Part shown: piece by piece, positions 7,981-16,292 of the stretch | Layout of the letters: every line of letters starts with the position of its first letter | Numbering within the stretch: the first letter of the stretch is position 1 | Source: Paenibacillus silvestris | GTDB taxonomy: Bacteria; Bacillota; Bacilli; Paenibacillales; NBRC-103111 | Direction of reading: 5' to 3' | Assembly: GCF_009882985.1 (NCBI RefSeq) | Contig: NZ_WTUZ01000037.1 | Span: 62,001 to 126,000 of the forward strand | Length of the DNA stretch: 64,000 nt | Program-made: the position numbers and the translations under genes | Notes under the pieces: model-generated | What the model was told of the DNA's origin: nothing | Databases searched by the model: none | The model's input: the letters and a program-made list of their open reading frames with translations, nothing else

Positions 7981-8045
7981 ATTTTGACTGTATCCCTTAA
8001 CCTTGTATTTCCCAATACCCGAGCAAGGAGGGGTGACACACATCC

Positions 8046-8267
8046 ATGGGCAGCGACCACAAAAACAAATTTCTACTTACGAACCGCGAACGCGAAGTAT
8101 TCGAACTATTAGTGCAGGACAAAACGACGAAAGATATCGCACAGCAGCTTTTTATCAGTGAAAAAACTGTGAGAAATCATATCTCCAATGTCATGCAAAA
8201 GCTGAACGTAAAGGGTCGTTCACAAGCGGTTGTAGAACTGATCAAGCTTGGGGAATTAAAGATCTGA
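8046..8267 (+). CDS. gerE: Spore coat regulator GerE (LuxR-type HTH)
   Basis: 73 residues, the same size as B. subtilis GerE (74), and nearly collinear with it: LLTNREREVFELLVQDKTT, then IAQQLFISEKTVRNHISN and GRSQAVVELIKLGEL. It consists only of the LuxR/FixJ helix-turn-helix domain. GerE is the last mother-cell transcription factor of sporulation and switches late coat genes on or off with sigma-K. AAGGAGG lies 12 bases before the ATG. The sigma-K-like promoter and a terminator isolate it as a single-gene unit. Genes of the glycan locus later in the window are plausible targets, but no GerE sites were identified. Confidence 0.95.
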   Translation: MGSDHKNKFLLTNREREVFELLVQDKTTKDIAQQLFISEKTVRNHISNVMQKLNVKGRSQAVVELIKLGELKI

Positions 8268-8291
8268 TTCCGTCAGCAGAGGGATCCATGT

Positions 8292-8332
8292 AAGCCTTCG
8301 AGGCCTCCTATTGGAGGATTCGAGGGCTTTTA
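8292..8332 (+). terminator. Terminator after gerE
   Basis: AAGCCTTCGAGGCCTCC pairs with GGAGGATTCGAGGGCTT, then TTTATG. Confidence 0.75.
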
Positions 8333-8460
8333 TGTGCTTACGGGCAGCGTGAAAAAGTGAACGTTTTGTTAACCCAACGTTTCGACAGTAAATGATCTTA
8401 GGCATGTACTATGATAATAACTAACAAGTACATCACACCTTTAGGGGGCTATTTCAATCC

Positions 8461-8646
8461 ATGATCGAAATGATTACCGAGCAAAAAAATGTGTTTTCCT
8501 TGTCAGAACTCCTGAATGTGGAACCAGGCATTCTTTATCGTCTCTGCCAGTATATTGAGTCAAGGGGCCATCATTTCACGAAATCAGAGGAAGGCGCCTT
8601 CCAATTCAATGATAATGATATTGCTGTGATTTTAGCCCATTATTAA
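8461..8646 (+). CDS. Small MerR-like helix-turn-helix protein, unknown function
   Basis: 61 residues. The sequence FSLSELLNVEPGILYRLCQYIESRG followed by FQFNDNDIAVIL resembles the winged-helix DNA-binding end of MerR-type proteins, without an effector domain. A purine-rich AGGGGG lies about 14 bases upstream of the ATG. Its stop codon lies inside a terminator hairpin, so the gene is a compact single unit. The MerR likeness is weak pattern recognition; it may bind DNA or act only as a small adaptor. Confidence 0.6.
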   Translation: MIEMITEQKNVFSLSELLNVEPGILYRLCQYIESRGHHFTKSEEGAFQFNDNDIAVILAHY

Positions 8647-8659
8647 TGGGCTTTTTTGT
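8635..8659 (+). terminator. Terminator overlapping the 3' end of the small MerR-like gene
   Basis: AGCCCATT / AATGGGCT with a three-base loop followed by TTTTTT. The stem includes the last codons and the stop. Confidence 0.85.
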
Positions 8660-8815
8660 TGCTTGGCGGTATGTCAGGTGGAGCGAGGACGGTGTGGGGT
8701 TTTGGATGGAGCCTGCGAGGTCCAGGAGCGCATTGGGAGAGCTTTGGGGAGAGCTCCGTTTGGGTGTTTAGCCTGTCTAACAGCGCAACGGGAAAATGAC
8801 CCAGCTTGCACGTCA

Positions 8816-9005
8816 GTGAGACGTCCCTTTCGGATGTCTCAGAGCAATTCTACGTCTTACCGGCTCGTGAGAGAGCCTTTTTCTACCGCTCACGCCGCAT
8901 TGCCCCCGTTTTCGGGGGCAATAGTGCTTGAGGCAGACTTTTCGGATGTCTCACAGCCTGCCCACAACCTCCACATTGTTGAGACAGCCTTGTCCGCATT
9001 CTCAA
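8816..9005. repeat. Array of four imperfect hairpins spaced 50-62 nt
   Basis: Units start near 8816, 8867, 8929 and 8979. The best is TGAGACGTCC, CTTTC, GGATGTCTCA; the others are degenerate versions with the same T-G-A-G start and C-T-C-A end. A further perfect 10-bp stem, ATTGCCCCCG / CGGGGGCAAT with a TTTT loop, lies at 8899-8922. An open frame runs through the array but has no family resemblance until its last 20 residues. Confidence 0.6.
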
Positions 9006-9055
9006 TCAAACGCACTCTGAGAAATTATCTTACCCATGTCATGTAAAAGCTGAAC
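8987..9055 (+). pseudogene. Decayed fragment resembling the GerE/LuxR helix-turn-helix
   Basis: The frame encodes ALSAFSIKRTLRNYLTHVM, a stop, then KLN. This aligns with AQQLFISEKTVRNHISNVM-Q-KLN of the intact GerE 850 bases upstream, with a TAA stop where GerE has CAA. At DNA level TGAGAAAT..CATGTCATG.AAAAGCTGAAC is about 84% identical over some 38 bases. Only the recognition-helix region is left, so it is probably a remnant of a duplicated gerE or another LuxR-type gene. Confidence 0.5.
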
Positions 9056-9282
9056 ACATACGAAAACCATGACGGATCAAACGCCGTCATGCTGTAGTGC
9101 TAGCTACTTCACTAACCCCCACCATCCAATCACACCACTCACCATACTGCCAACTTCCACTCAACTGCCAATAACAAATATCAAAATCCCTAGCCTTGAA
9201 TCAGGCTAAGGCTTTACTCAAAGTTTTCTTAGGGAACTTGAGTCCTCTACTTGATGAAAACCGAGCTGTTTCTTCGCTGAGC

Positions 9283-9356
9283 AGAACTACAGGGTCTTAT
9301 CCCATGCCGATGCGGAAAATGCCCCTTTTCGCGGAAATGAAGGACTATAGTTCCCG
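9283..9356. repeat. Dispersed intergenic repeat (family A), copy 2: single left/right pair
   Basis: Left half AGAACTACAGGGTCTTAT and right half AAGGACTATAGTTCCCG, inverted relative to each other, match the half-units at 2708-2885 and 33156-33335. Only one pair is present here. Confidence 0.65.
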
Positions 9357-9369
9357 CGCCTCTTTCAAT

Positions 9370-9563
9370 TAACTGGAAATTCTACCGCTAAATCGTGGCG
9401 AAACACACTACAGGCATGAATAAATGGAATTTCTCCAGTTCATGCGGGCGATTTAGCTTGGAAACAGGTTATAGAAGCGAATTAACAGGAGTTTTTCCAG
9501 TTATTAGGCATATTTAGCAGGAGCTCACTTGAAATACAGGGAGTTTTTCCAGTTATTCGATTC
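9370..9563. repeat. Second intergenic repeat family (family B), tandem units
   Basis: Three direct units of the type GGAGTTTTTCCAGTTATT, two of them followed by ATTTAGC, start near 9427, 9488 and 9541. One inverted unit AACTGGAAATTCTACCGC precedes them. Each unit holds a small hairpin (GGA.TTT / TCCAGTT). No coding potential was seen between 9056 and 9574. Confidence 0.6.
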
Positions 9564-9574
9564 GGTGGCGCCAT

Positions 9575-9625
9575 AAAAAAGAGGCTGCCCCTAGTCATCC
9601 AATGACCGAGGGAGCGCCTCTTTTC
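9575..9625. terminator. Terminator of the SLH gene (bidirectional form)
   Basis: AAAAAAGAGGCTGCCC pairs imperfectly with GGGAGCGCCTCTTTT. It lies 75 bases after the SLH gene stop on the minus strand. Confidence 0.75.
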
Positions 9626-9699
9626 GAACCTTTTGGGACAGCCTACTTTTCTTCTCTCTCTTTTTCTACCTTTTCCCTATCTCCCTCAATCCACCACTA

Positions 9700-11733
9700 T
9701 CACTTAACCGTTATAGAAGTCACAATCTTATTCGAGCCCTTCAGCTGAACAAGCCGTCCTTCCTTAAACAGCGCCAAGTTGCCGGAAACAGTCACACTAG
9801 AAGCAACTTGATACACGGTCGTCTGATCCTTGCCGTTAATCGATTGCACGATCGTAATCGTGGCAAGACCGCCTTGCGCATTAAGGGTCGTTCCTTTTAA
9901 TTTCCCTTGCAGATCAAAAGGCAAATTCTCGTCGACCAATTTCGTAACTTCAATGTAGATAACTTTATTGTCCGAGGTGCGAATATCAACTTCGTCGCCT
10001 ACTTTAAGGTCAATGGCTCTAACCTTCACGCCACCACGATAGACGATGACATCCGGATGCAAAGCAAAAGCGGTTGTAACACCCGACTTCGTGAGCTTCA
10101 ATTCATTGTTGCTGACTGCAGCGCTAACGGTGCCGTTGTTCGTGATAGGCTGCACCATTTTGGTCACTTCAATATAAATGACTTTGTTCTCCGAGGTGCG
10201 AACGTTGACTTCATCCCCAACTTGAAGTGCAGCTAGAGCCACTTTCAAGCCATTGCGATAAACGACAACATCAGGATGCAGCGCTATTTCAAAATTGTAG
10301 TTATCCTTCTTGAGTTTAATCACATTATTCGCCACAGCTGCCGTGATTGTTCCGCTATTCGTAATCGCTTGCGCCGTTTGTGTGACTTCAATAAAGATCA
10401 CTTTATTGTCCGATGTCCGAACATTCACTTCATCGCCAACCTGCAGGGCAGAGGCAGCAACTTTTACCCCATTACGATAAATAACGACTTCTGGATGCAG
10501 CGTATAGTCTGTTGTAACTCCTGATTTGGTAAGCTTCAGCACATTGTTGCTAACGACCGCTGAGACTGTACCGCTGCTCGATATTGGAACAACCGATTTG
10601 GTAACTTCAACATAGATGACTTTGTTATCCGAAGTGCGAATGTTGATTTCATCCCCAATTTTCAGCTCATACGGGTTCACTCTCACACCATTACGATAAG
10701 CGACAACATCCGGATGGAACTGCAAAGATGAGGTAACACCCGATTTGGTAAGCGTCAGAGTATTGTTGGCAACCACTGCGCTGACGGTACCGCTGTAGAT
10801 GACGGTTTGCACAGGTTTGGTGACTTCCATATAAATAATTTGATTGTTAAAAGTCCGCACACTCACTACGTCTCCAGCTTGTAAGTCAGAAGGACTGACT
10901 TTCACGCCGTTTTTGTAAATGTAAACATCTGGATGCAAGGTAAAAGTTGATGTCGTACCTGAAGTTGCCAGCACTACTGTGTTTCCGTTAACAACGCTGT
11001 TTACAGTTCCCGTTAGTGTATTATTCCCTTGATCCGGTAATTGACCGCCTGTACGATCAAGCAATGCCGCAAGCTGAGCCCGAGTAACCGGCTGATTCGG
11101 TCTGAACGTATTATCTTCGAAGCCATCGACTAGGCCTTTTTCAATGGCCACAGCGACATAACCAACAGAACCTGCTGGAATTTGCTTCGCATCCTTGAAC
11201 GGCAGGGTCGTGTTCATTTTCGCTTTGGCCTGAGCGTCCAGCTTCAGTGCTTTGACCAAAAGCGTTGTCGCCCATAACCGATCGCCTTCTTTCTGAGGCT
11301 GAACGGTGTCGTCATTTTCGGAAAATAAATCATTTTCTAACGCAGTCGCTACATACCCTACTGCCCACGTTGGAACTTGATTGGCATCCTTAAAATTGAG
11401 ATGAGTGCTCATTTCGGTTGAAGATTCTGCTTGGCTGCGAAGCCCCATGAGACGAACGGCTGCTGTAATCGCTTCAATGCGTGAAACGGTGTTTTGCGGT
11501 TTAAATGTACCATCCTCGTACCCCTCGAACACACGCTTCGATGCTAAACTTGCGATATAGCGTATGGCCCATTCTGCGGTTTTCAAATCATTAAACGTGA
11601 GATGGATTTCGACTTTTCCGTTATCTTTCCGATTGCCATTACCATTGCCATTGTCAGTGGCTAGAACGGCTGTACTGCTCCCCATGATCGTTACGAAAGC
11701 AAGGCCTGTCGCGACTACTTTTTTGAACATCAA
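9700..11733 (-). CDS. S-layer-homology surface protein with five tandem ~73-residue repeats
   Basis: 677 residues. A signal peptide (to about residue 26, VLATDN) is followed by a Gly/Asn-rich spacer and three SLH domains (about 45-105, 110-170, 175-235; for example VFEGYEDGTFKPQNTVSR and VDGFEDNTFRPNQPVTRAQ), which anchor proteins to pyruvylated secondary cell-wall polymer. The C-terminal part holds five repeats of about 73 residues with the core GTVSAVV.N...L, LHPDV.VYRNGVKV and VGDEVNVRTSDNKVIYIEVTK, then a degenerate sixth strand. Repeats look beta-rich and may be adhesive or structural. AAGGAG precedes either a TTG (used here) or an ATG three bases later. A tandem DNA repeat underlies the protein repeats. 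Confidence 0.9.
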   Translation of the reverse strand: MMFKKVVATGLAFVTIMGSSTAVLATDNGNGNGNRKDNGKVEIHLTFNDLKTAEWAIRYIASLASKRVFEGYEDGTFKPQNTVSRIEAITAAVRLMGLRSQAESSTEMSTHLNFKDANQVPTWAVGYVATALENDLFSENDDTVQPQKEGDRLWATTLLVKALKLDAQAKAKMNTTLPFKDAKQIPAGSVGYVAVAIEKGLVDGFEDNTFRPNQPVTRAQLAALLDRTGGQLPDQGNNTLTGTVNSVVNGNTVVLATSGTTSTFTLHPDVYIYKNGVKVSPSDLQAGDVVSVRTFNNQIIYMEVTKPVQTVIYSGTVSAVVANNTLTLTKSGVTSSLQFHPDVVAYRNGVRVNPYELKIGDEINIRTSDNKVIYVEVTKSVVPISSSGTVSAVVSNNVLKLTKSGVTTDYTLHPEVVIYRNGVKVAASALQVGDEVNVRTSDNKVIFIEVTQTAQAITNSGTITAAVANNVIKLKKDNYNFEIALHPDVVVYRNGLKVALAALQVGDEVNVRTSENKVIYIEVTKMVQPITNNGTVSAAVSNNELKLTKSGVTTAFALHPDVIVYRGGVKVRAIDLKVGDEVDIRTSDNKVIYIEVTKLVDENLPFDLQGKLKGTTLNAQGGLATITIVQSINGKDQTTVYQVASSVTVSGNLALFKEGRLVQLKGSNKIVTSITVK
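9940..11010 (-). repeat. Tandem coding repeat of about 218 nt, five copies
   Basis: Landmarks such as GT(G/C)CGAA.(A/G)TT.A(C/T)TTC recur near 9977, 10195, 10413, 10635 and 10852, spaced 217-222 nt. They encode the ~73-residue repeats of the SLH protein. Copies are well conserved at protein level but diverged at DNA level, so the array is not recent. Confidence 0.8.
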
Positions 11734-11930
11734 GCTTCAACACTCCTTCACCTTAGATAACTGCGTGTATCAGTTAACAGATCAATTCGTTGAATTGGTT
11801 ATTTTTAGGAGGGTGGGCTTTTATTTTCCTTTCATTTTTTCTCATTATAGGCCCTGCAGGAGCATGTCATTGGCGAAAGCGCCTACATTATGCTATGTTG
11901 GAAGAAATTATGAGCAAGGGAGCGAGCGAA

Positions 11931-14900
11931 ATGAAGGCACATGCAGAGGGACCTCTCTCTCATTTTCACCCAATTCTGAAAGAGTGGTTCCGTTCACGCT
12001 TCGGCGAGCCCACCGACGTACAGAAGATGGCGTGGCAAGAGATTGCCGCCAGAAAGCATACCCTCATCTCGTCTCCTACGGGTTCAGGTAAAACATTAGC
12101 AGCCTTACTGCCTTGTATGGACGGTGTTGTGAAAAAGAAACAAGCTGACGGTGAGCCCTACGCACCGGGTGTTCGCGTGCTGGTGGTTACGCCGCTAAAA
12201 GCGCTGAATAATGATATTCATGATCATTTGTTTCATTTTATGACGGAGATCGAGGAGCTTGCTGCCTCTTTTGACAAGGACACCGCCTGGCACGGACTGC
12301 GTGTCGGCGTTCGCACCGGCGATACCACCCAAAGTACGCGAGCTTCTATGTTGAAGCATCCGCCTGATCTGCTGGTGACTACGCCAGAGTCACTCTACCT
12401 GCTGCTTACCTCGCCGCGCGCAAGAGAAATGCTCAAGAGCGTGGAACAAGTCGTCATCGACGAGATTCACGATCTGGCAGCGGATAAGCGCGGGATGCAT
12501 TTGTCCCTGACGCTGGAAAGGCTAGACCTGTGGTGCGGCCGCTCCGTGCAGCGGATCGGCGTCTCCGCCACACAAAAGCCTATTGAACGCGTCGCACGTT
12601 ATCTCGGCGGATGGGAAGAGGACAAGCCGCGCCCTGTCGCGATTATCGAGAGCAAAGCCGAAAAGCACTACGCCCTGCAGGTGACGATGCCTGAGCCGGC
12701 GCGAGCAGGAGTGGATAAAGAGGCCATCTGGACGCCTCTTGTAGAACGTGTACTGCAGCTAATGGAAGGCTGCCGCACGGTACTCATCTTCGCCAACAGC
12801 CGCAGGCTGTGCGAGCGGCTAACCCTGCGTCTCAATGACCATGTCGGTCATGAGATCGCGCGAAGCCATCACGGCAGCGTAGCCCGCGAGATCCGGCTCG
12901 AGGTCGAGCGCCAGCTCAAAGCCGGCGAGCTTCGCTGCCTGGTCGCTACCTCGTCGCTGGAGCTCGGCATCGACGTCGGCCATGTCGATCTGGTCATCCA
13001 GATCGACTCGCCTTTCACCGCTGCCGCAGGCATCCAGCGGATCGGCCGCGCCGGCCATGCCGTCGGCAGCATTAGCCGCGGCGTGCTGCTCGCGCGCAGC
13101 CGCAGCCTGCTGCCGGAGCTCGCCGTGCTCAGCCGGCGGATCGCCGCGCGCGACATCGAGGCCATCCGCATCCCGCGGGGCAGCCTCGATGTACTGGCGC
13201 AGCAGCTCGTCGCGATGACAGCGCTGGGCGACGAGCTGGATGTCGCGCTCCTCGCGCGCCTGCTCGCGCAGAGCGACTCCTTCCGCGAGCTGCCGCAAGA
13301 GCGCTGGCTCGCGATGCTGGAGGTGCTCGCGGGCCTCTACCCCTTTGCGCGTCCGCTCATCGCATGGGACCGCGAAACCGGCCGCTTGCAGCGCGTAGCG
13401 GCCTCACAGATGGCCGCGCTGACCGGCGCGGGCACGATTCCCCAGAGCACGGCTTATCCCGTGCATCATAACGAAACCGGCCTTCATCTGGGCGAGCTCG
13501 ATGAAGAGTTCATTCATGAATCGTCGATTGGCGACGTATTCCAGCTGGGCACGGCTTCGTGGCGAATCGTCCGCAAGCGTCCGGAACGCATTTATGTGCA
13601 GGAAGCCGAGAACCGGTACAGCGAGATCCCCTTCTGGCGCGGGGAAACTGGCGGAAAATCCTATCAGCTCGGAGTTCAGACAGGACTGCTTTGGCGCGAG
13701 CTGCGCGATCGTTTGAACACGCAGTCTCATACAGAAGGAGATGTCTCTGTCCAAGAATGGCTCATGGAGCAGTACTTTTTTGATACTGAAGCTAGTCATT
13801 CTCTAATAGGGCTCGTTCGCAACCAAATTGCGGTCAATACCGTACCAACGGATCAAACCGTTGTGATTGAGACCTTTGCGGATGAGCAGAACCAAACCCA
13901 CTATGTGCTGCACAGCTTATTTGGGCGCAAAATAAACCGTACTTGGCTTATGGCCTTAGAAAAGCATCTGGGAAACAACGGACATTCAGCCATCTATACA
14001 AATGCGAAGGATAATGGGATCGAGCTGATTTTTCCAAGCTATCAAGAATCCGCCCTGTATGCCATCATGTCCCTTTCTTATAATGAAGCGGAACATTTGG
14101 TCATCGGAGCAGTAGCTGAGTCCGGCATGTTCGGTGCGGCCTTCCAGCGGCTTGCAGAAACCTCCCTGCTTCTTTCCCGCAGTTTCACGCGGATGCCCGC
14201 TTGGCTCAAGCGGCTTCGAGGTCAGGAGCTAATGAAAGAAGCACTGCCCTACAAGGAGCGATTTCCACTTTTTCAAGAGGCCATGCGTGAATGCTTGGAG
14301 GAGCATGTAGATTTAGAGCATTTGCAAAGTATTCTGGACGAGATTCATGCCGGTGAAATCCACTTTGCCGTTCATCGCAACCACTTTCCCTCCCCACTGG
14401 CGGCTCAATTTCAATCTGACTATGTGGCCCAAAAAATATACGAATCCGATAGCTTATCACAGGATTTGCAAGTCGAATTACTAGGCTTCAGCCGGCAGAT
14501 GGCAGCCGATATTTTTGGAGCAGAGACCGTACGCAATGCCATAAGTCCTCAAGTCCTCGAAGCCGAAGAGAACAAGCTTTCCGGGACGGAAGAAGCGTGG
14601 ACGTCAGCTCAGTCTGTCTTTCGTTATTTAAAAGAACGCGGGGATGCTTCCCTCTCCGAGCTCGCCAAGGCTGGCTCAACCACCGAATCCTCATCTGAGG
14701 CCTGGATGAATGCCCTGCTTGAGCAAGGCCAAGCCGCAGCCACTCCCTTCACAGGCGAGCCGCGTTATATATGCCGCGATGAAGTCGAATTCTATGCTTC
14801 GCTCACCATAGATCCTCTCTCCAGAACGTTCATCTTCCAAAGATATGCAGACGGGAGACTGTCTTTCACGGCTGAGGAGCTTGCGGATCGCTACGAAATG

Positions 14901-16283
14901 GACGCTTCGATCGTTGAACGCTGGATCGAGGAAGCTGTCGCTGCCCGCCTGTTGGAGTCTGCACCTTTCGCTGATCCTGAATTGGAGTCACTTTGGACAA
15001 GCAGCAAGGTCGCTTCTCGCTTAATACGCCAGTCGCTGCAGATTCTCAGACGCGAGAGCTCGGCGATTCTTCCGATCACCTATCTGTCCCATATGCCGCT
15101 TATGCACAAGCTTACAGGTCGGACAGATGTTCCAGGAATGGAGCAGCTGCGGCAAATAATCACGGATTTGCAAGGCTTTTTCCTGCCCGTTTCACTGTGG
15201 GAGTCCGTTTTCTTCCCGACAAGGCAGTTAGCCTACCGGAAACAGGATTTAGATATGTTATGTTCATCAGGCGAGATTTTTTGGATGGGTCATAAAGAGG
15301 AGGGTGAAAAAGAAGGTCGTATCGCTTTCTTTCTCGCAGAAAGCCCCGCACTTTTCGAACCCTGTCTTGCTGGGACGCGCCATAGACCCGCTTCTTCTCC
15401 TGAGCTACTAGGCCTCATGGAAGCCAAAGGTGCCGTTTTTCTCAGTAAGCTTGGCCTTGAAACTGGCAGGACCCCCTCCCTTTTATTAGAAGAGTTACTC
15501 CAGCTCGTCTGGGAGGGTCAGGCGGCTAACGATCAGTTCGCGCCGCTGCGGCTTCATGCCACAAGCACTTCCTCTTCCAAGAGAGGGGACAAATTCCAAT
15601 CCGGACTTGGCCGTTGGTATGCCTTAAGTACACTGCATAACGCCGCCTTCGATAAACAAGCTTCATCTATGCAGTGGACGCATCATCTGTTGGAGCGTTA
15701 TGGTCTCATTACCAAAGACCTCGTCGCTGCGCTTTGCCCCTTTCCATGGGAAGCGATTCATACCGCTTTGCGTCAATTGGAAGAATGGGGACTAGTCGTG
15801 CGAGGTTTGTTCATTGCCGATTTACATGCGCTCCAATTCGCAACGAAAGACTTTATTCGTCTGCTGCATCAGCCAGCGGCACAAGCTTCTGACCATCCGT
15901 CTTCCTTCACGTTAGTTAGCGCTGTCGATCCGGCTAATCCTTTTGGATTGCTTGTCCCCTGGCCTGATAAGCCCGATATTTCCTTCTCACGCAAAAGCGG
16001 CAACTACTTAGCTCTCAAAGGCAGCGAGTGGTTGTACTGGATCGAAAATAACGGGAAACGCATCTATCAGCTAACTGCACAGAATGACGACTTGGCGGAG
16101 GCTGCTCACGAGCTCAAGCTCATGTTCCGGCAATTGCTTAAACAACATCAGCTGCGCAAAATCGTTATCGACACTTGGAACGGGGTTCGTATCTCCGATG
16201 CGCCTGAACAGGAAATTCTTAAGTTTCTAGGCGCAGAAAAAGACCGTACCAGCTTAGTTCTTTGGCCTAGCCAACTAAGCTGA
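11931..16283 (+). CDS. Lhr-type large DExH ATP-dependent helicase
   Basis: About 1450 residues from the ATG at MKAHAEGPLSHFHP, which has AAGGGAG 8-10 bases upstream; upstream in-frame ATGs add a hydrophobic segment unlikely in a helicase. Motif I is SSPTGSGKT, motif II VIDEIHDL, motif III VSATQ, and the second RecA domain has CLVATSSLELGIDVG and IQRIGRAGH. A long C-terminal region with winged-helix and DUF1998-free Lhr-type segments follows (for example ALTGAGTIPQSTAYPVH). Lhr proteins are 3'-5' helicases linked to DNA repair. The length is close to E. coli Lhr (1538). The stretch about 12800-13440 is strikingly GC-rich compared with the rest of the gene. Confidence 0.85.
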   Translation: MKAHAEGPLSHFHPILKEWFRSRFGEPTDVQKMAWQEIAARKHTLISSPTGSGKTLAALLPCMDGVVKKKQADGEPYAPGVRVLVVTPLKALNNDIHDHLFHFMTEIEELAASFDKDTAWHGLRVGVRTGDTTQSTRASMLKHPPDLLVTTPESLYLLLTSPRAREMLKSVEQVVIDEIHDLAADKRGMHLSLTLERLDLWCGRSVQRIGVSATQKPIERVARYLGGWEEDKPRPVAIIESKAEKHYALQVTMPEPARAGVDKEAIWTPLVERVLQLMEGCRTVLIFANSRRLCERLTLRLNDHVGHEIARSHHGSVAREIRLEVERQLKAGELRCLVATSSLELGIDVGHVDLVIQIDSPFTAAAGIQRIGRAGHAVGSISRGVLLARSRSLLPELAVLSRRIAARDIEAIRIPRGSLDVLAQQLVAMTALGDELDVALLARLLAQSDSFRELPQERWLAMLEVLAGLYPFARPLIAWDRETGRLQRVAASQMAALTGAGTIPQSTAYPVHHNETGLHLGELDEEFIHESSIGDVFQLGTASWRIVRKRPERIYVQEAENRYSEIPFWRGETGGKSYQLGVQTGLLWRELRDRLNTQSHTEGDVSVQEWLMEQYFFDTEASHSLIGLVRNQIAVNTVPTDQTVVIETFADEQNQTHYVLHSLFGRKINRTWLMALEKHLGNNGHSAIYTNAKDNGIELIFPSYQESALYAIMSLSYNEAEHLVIGAVAESGMFGAAFQRLAETSLLLSRSFTRMPAWLKRLRGQELMKEALPYKERFPLFQEAMRECLEEHVDLEHLQSILDEIHAGEIHFAVHRNHFPSPLAAQFQSDYVAQKIYESDSLSQDLQVELLGFSRQMAADIFGAETVRNAISPQVLEAEENKLSGTEEAWTSAQSVFRYLKERGDASLSELAKAGSTTESSSEAWMNALLEQGQAAATPFTGEPRYICRDEVEFYASLTIDPLSRTFIFQRYADGRLSFTAEELADRYEMDASIVERWIEEAVAARLLESAPFADPELESLWTSSKVASRLIRQSLQILRRESSAILPITYLSHMPLMHKLTGRTDVPGMEQLRQIITDLQGFFLPVSLWESVFFPTRQLAYRKQDLDMLCSSGEIFWMGHKEEGEKEGRIAFFLAESPALFEPCLAGTRHRPASSPELLGLMEAKGAVFLSKLGLETGRTPSLLLEELLQLVWEGQAANDQFAPLRLHATSTSSSKRGDKFQSGLGRWYALSTLHNAAFDKQASSMQWTHHLLERYGLITKDLVAALCPFPWEAIHTALRQLEEWGLVVRGLFIADLHALQFATKDFIRLLHQPAAQASDHPSSFTLVSAVDPANPFGLLVPWPDKPDISFSRKSGNYLALKGSEWLYWIENNGKRIYQLTAQNDDLAEAAHELKLMFRQLLKQHQLRKIVIDTWNGVRISDAPEQEILKFLGAEKDRTSLVLWPSQLS

Positions 16284-16290
16284 TACGGTC
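16236..16290 (-). terminator. Terminator of the nitrate operon, overlapping the helicase 3' end
   Basis: An 18-bp stem with one mismatch (GACCGTATCAGCTTAGTT against its partner) is followed on the minus strand by TTTTT. It lies inside the last codons of the convergent helicase gene, 3 bases past the nasC stop. Confidence 0.85.
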
Positions 16291-16292
16291 CT

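Noticed and set aside
8663..9046. 127-codon open frame after the small MerR-like gene
   Set aside because: It runs through the hairpin array and starts right after a terminator; only its last ~20 residues resemble GerE, treated as a pseudogene fragment.
9940..11010. Regularly spaced repeats considered as a CRISPR array
   Set aside because: The unit is ~218 nt, continuous in frame with the SLH protein, with no short identical repeats or unique spacers.
11790..11930. N-terminal hydrophobic extension of the helicase
   Set aside because: The first 47 codons would put a membrane segment before a cytosolic helicase; the ATG at 11931 has a better ribosome-binding site.
12819..13298. Open frames on both strands in the GC-rich helicase patch
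   Set aside because: They are shadows created by high GC with few stop codons, overlapping conserved helicase motifs.
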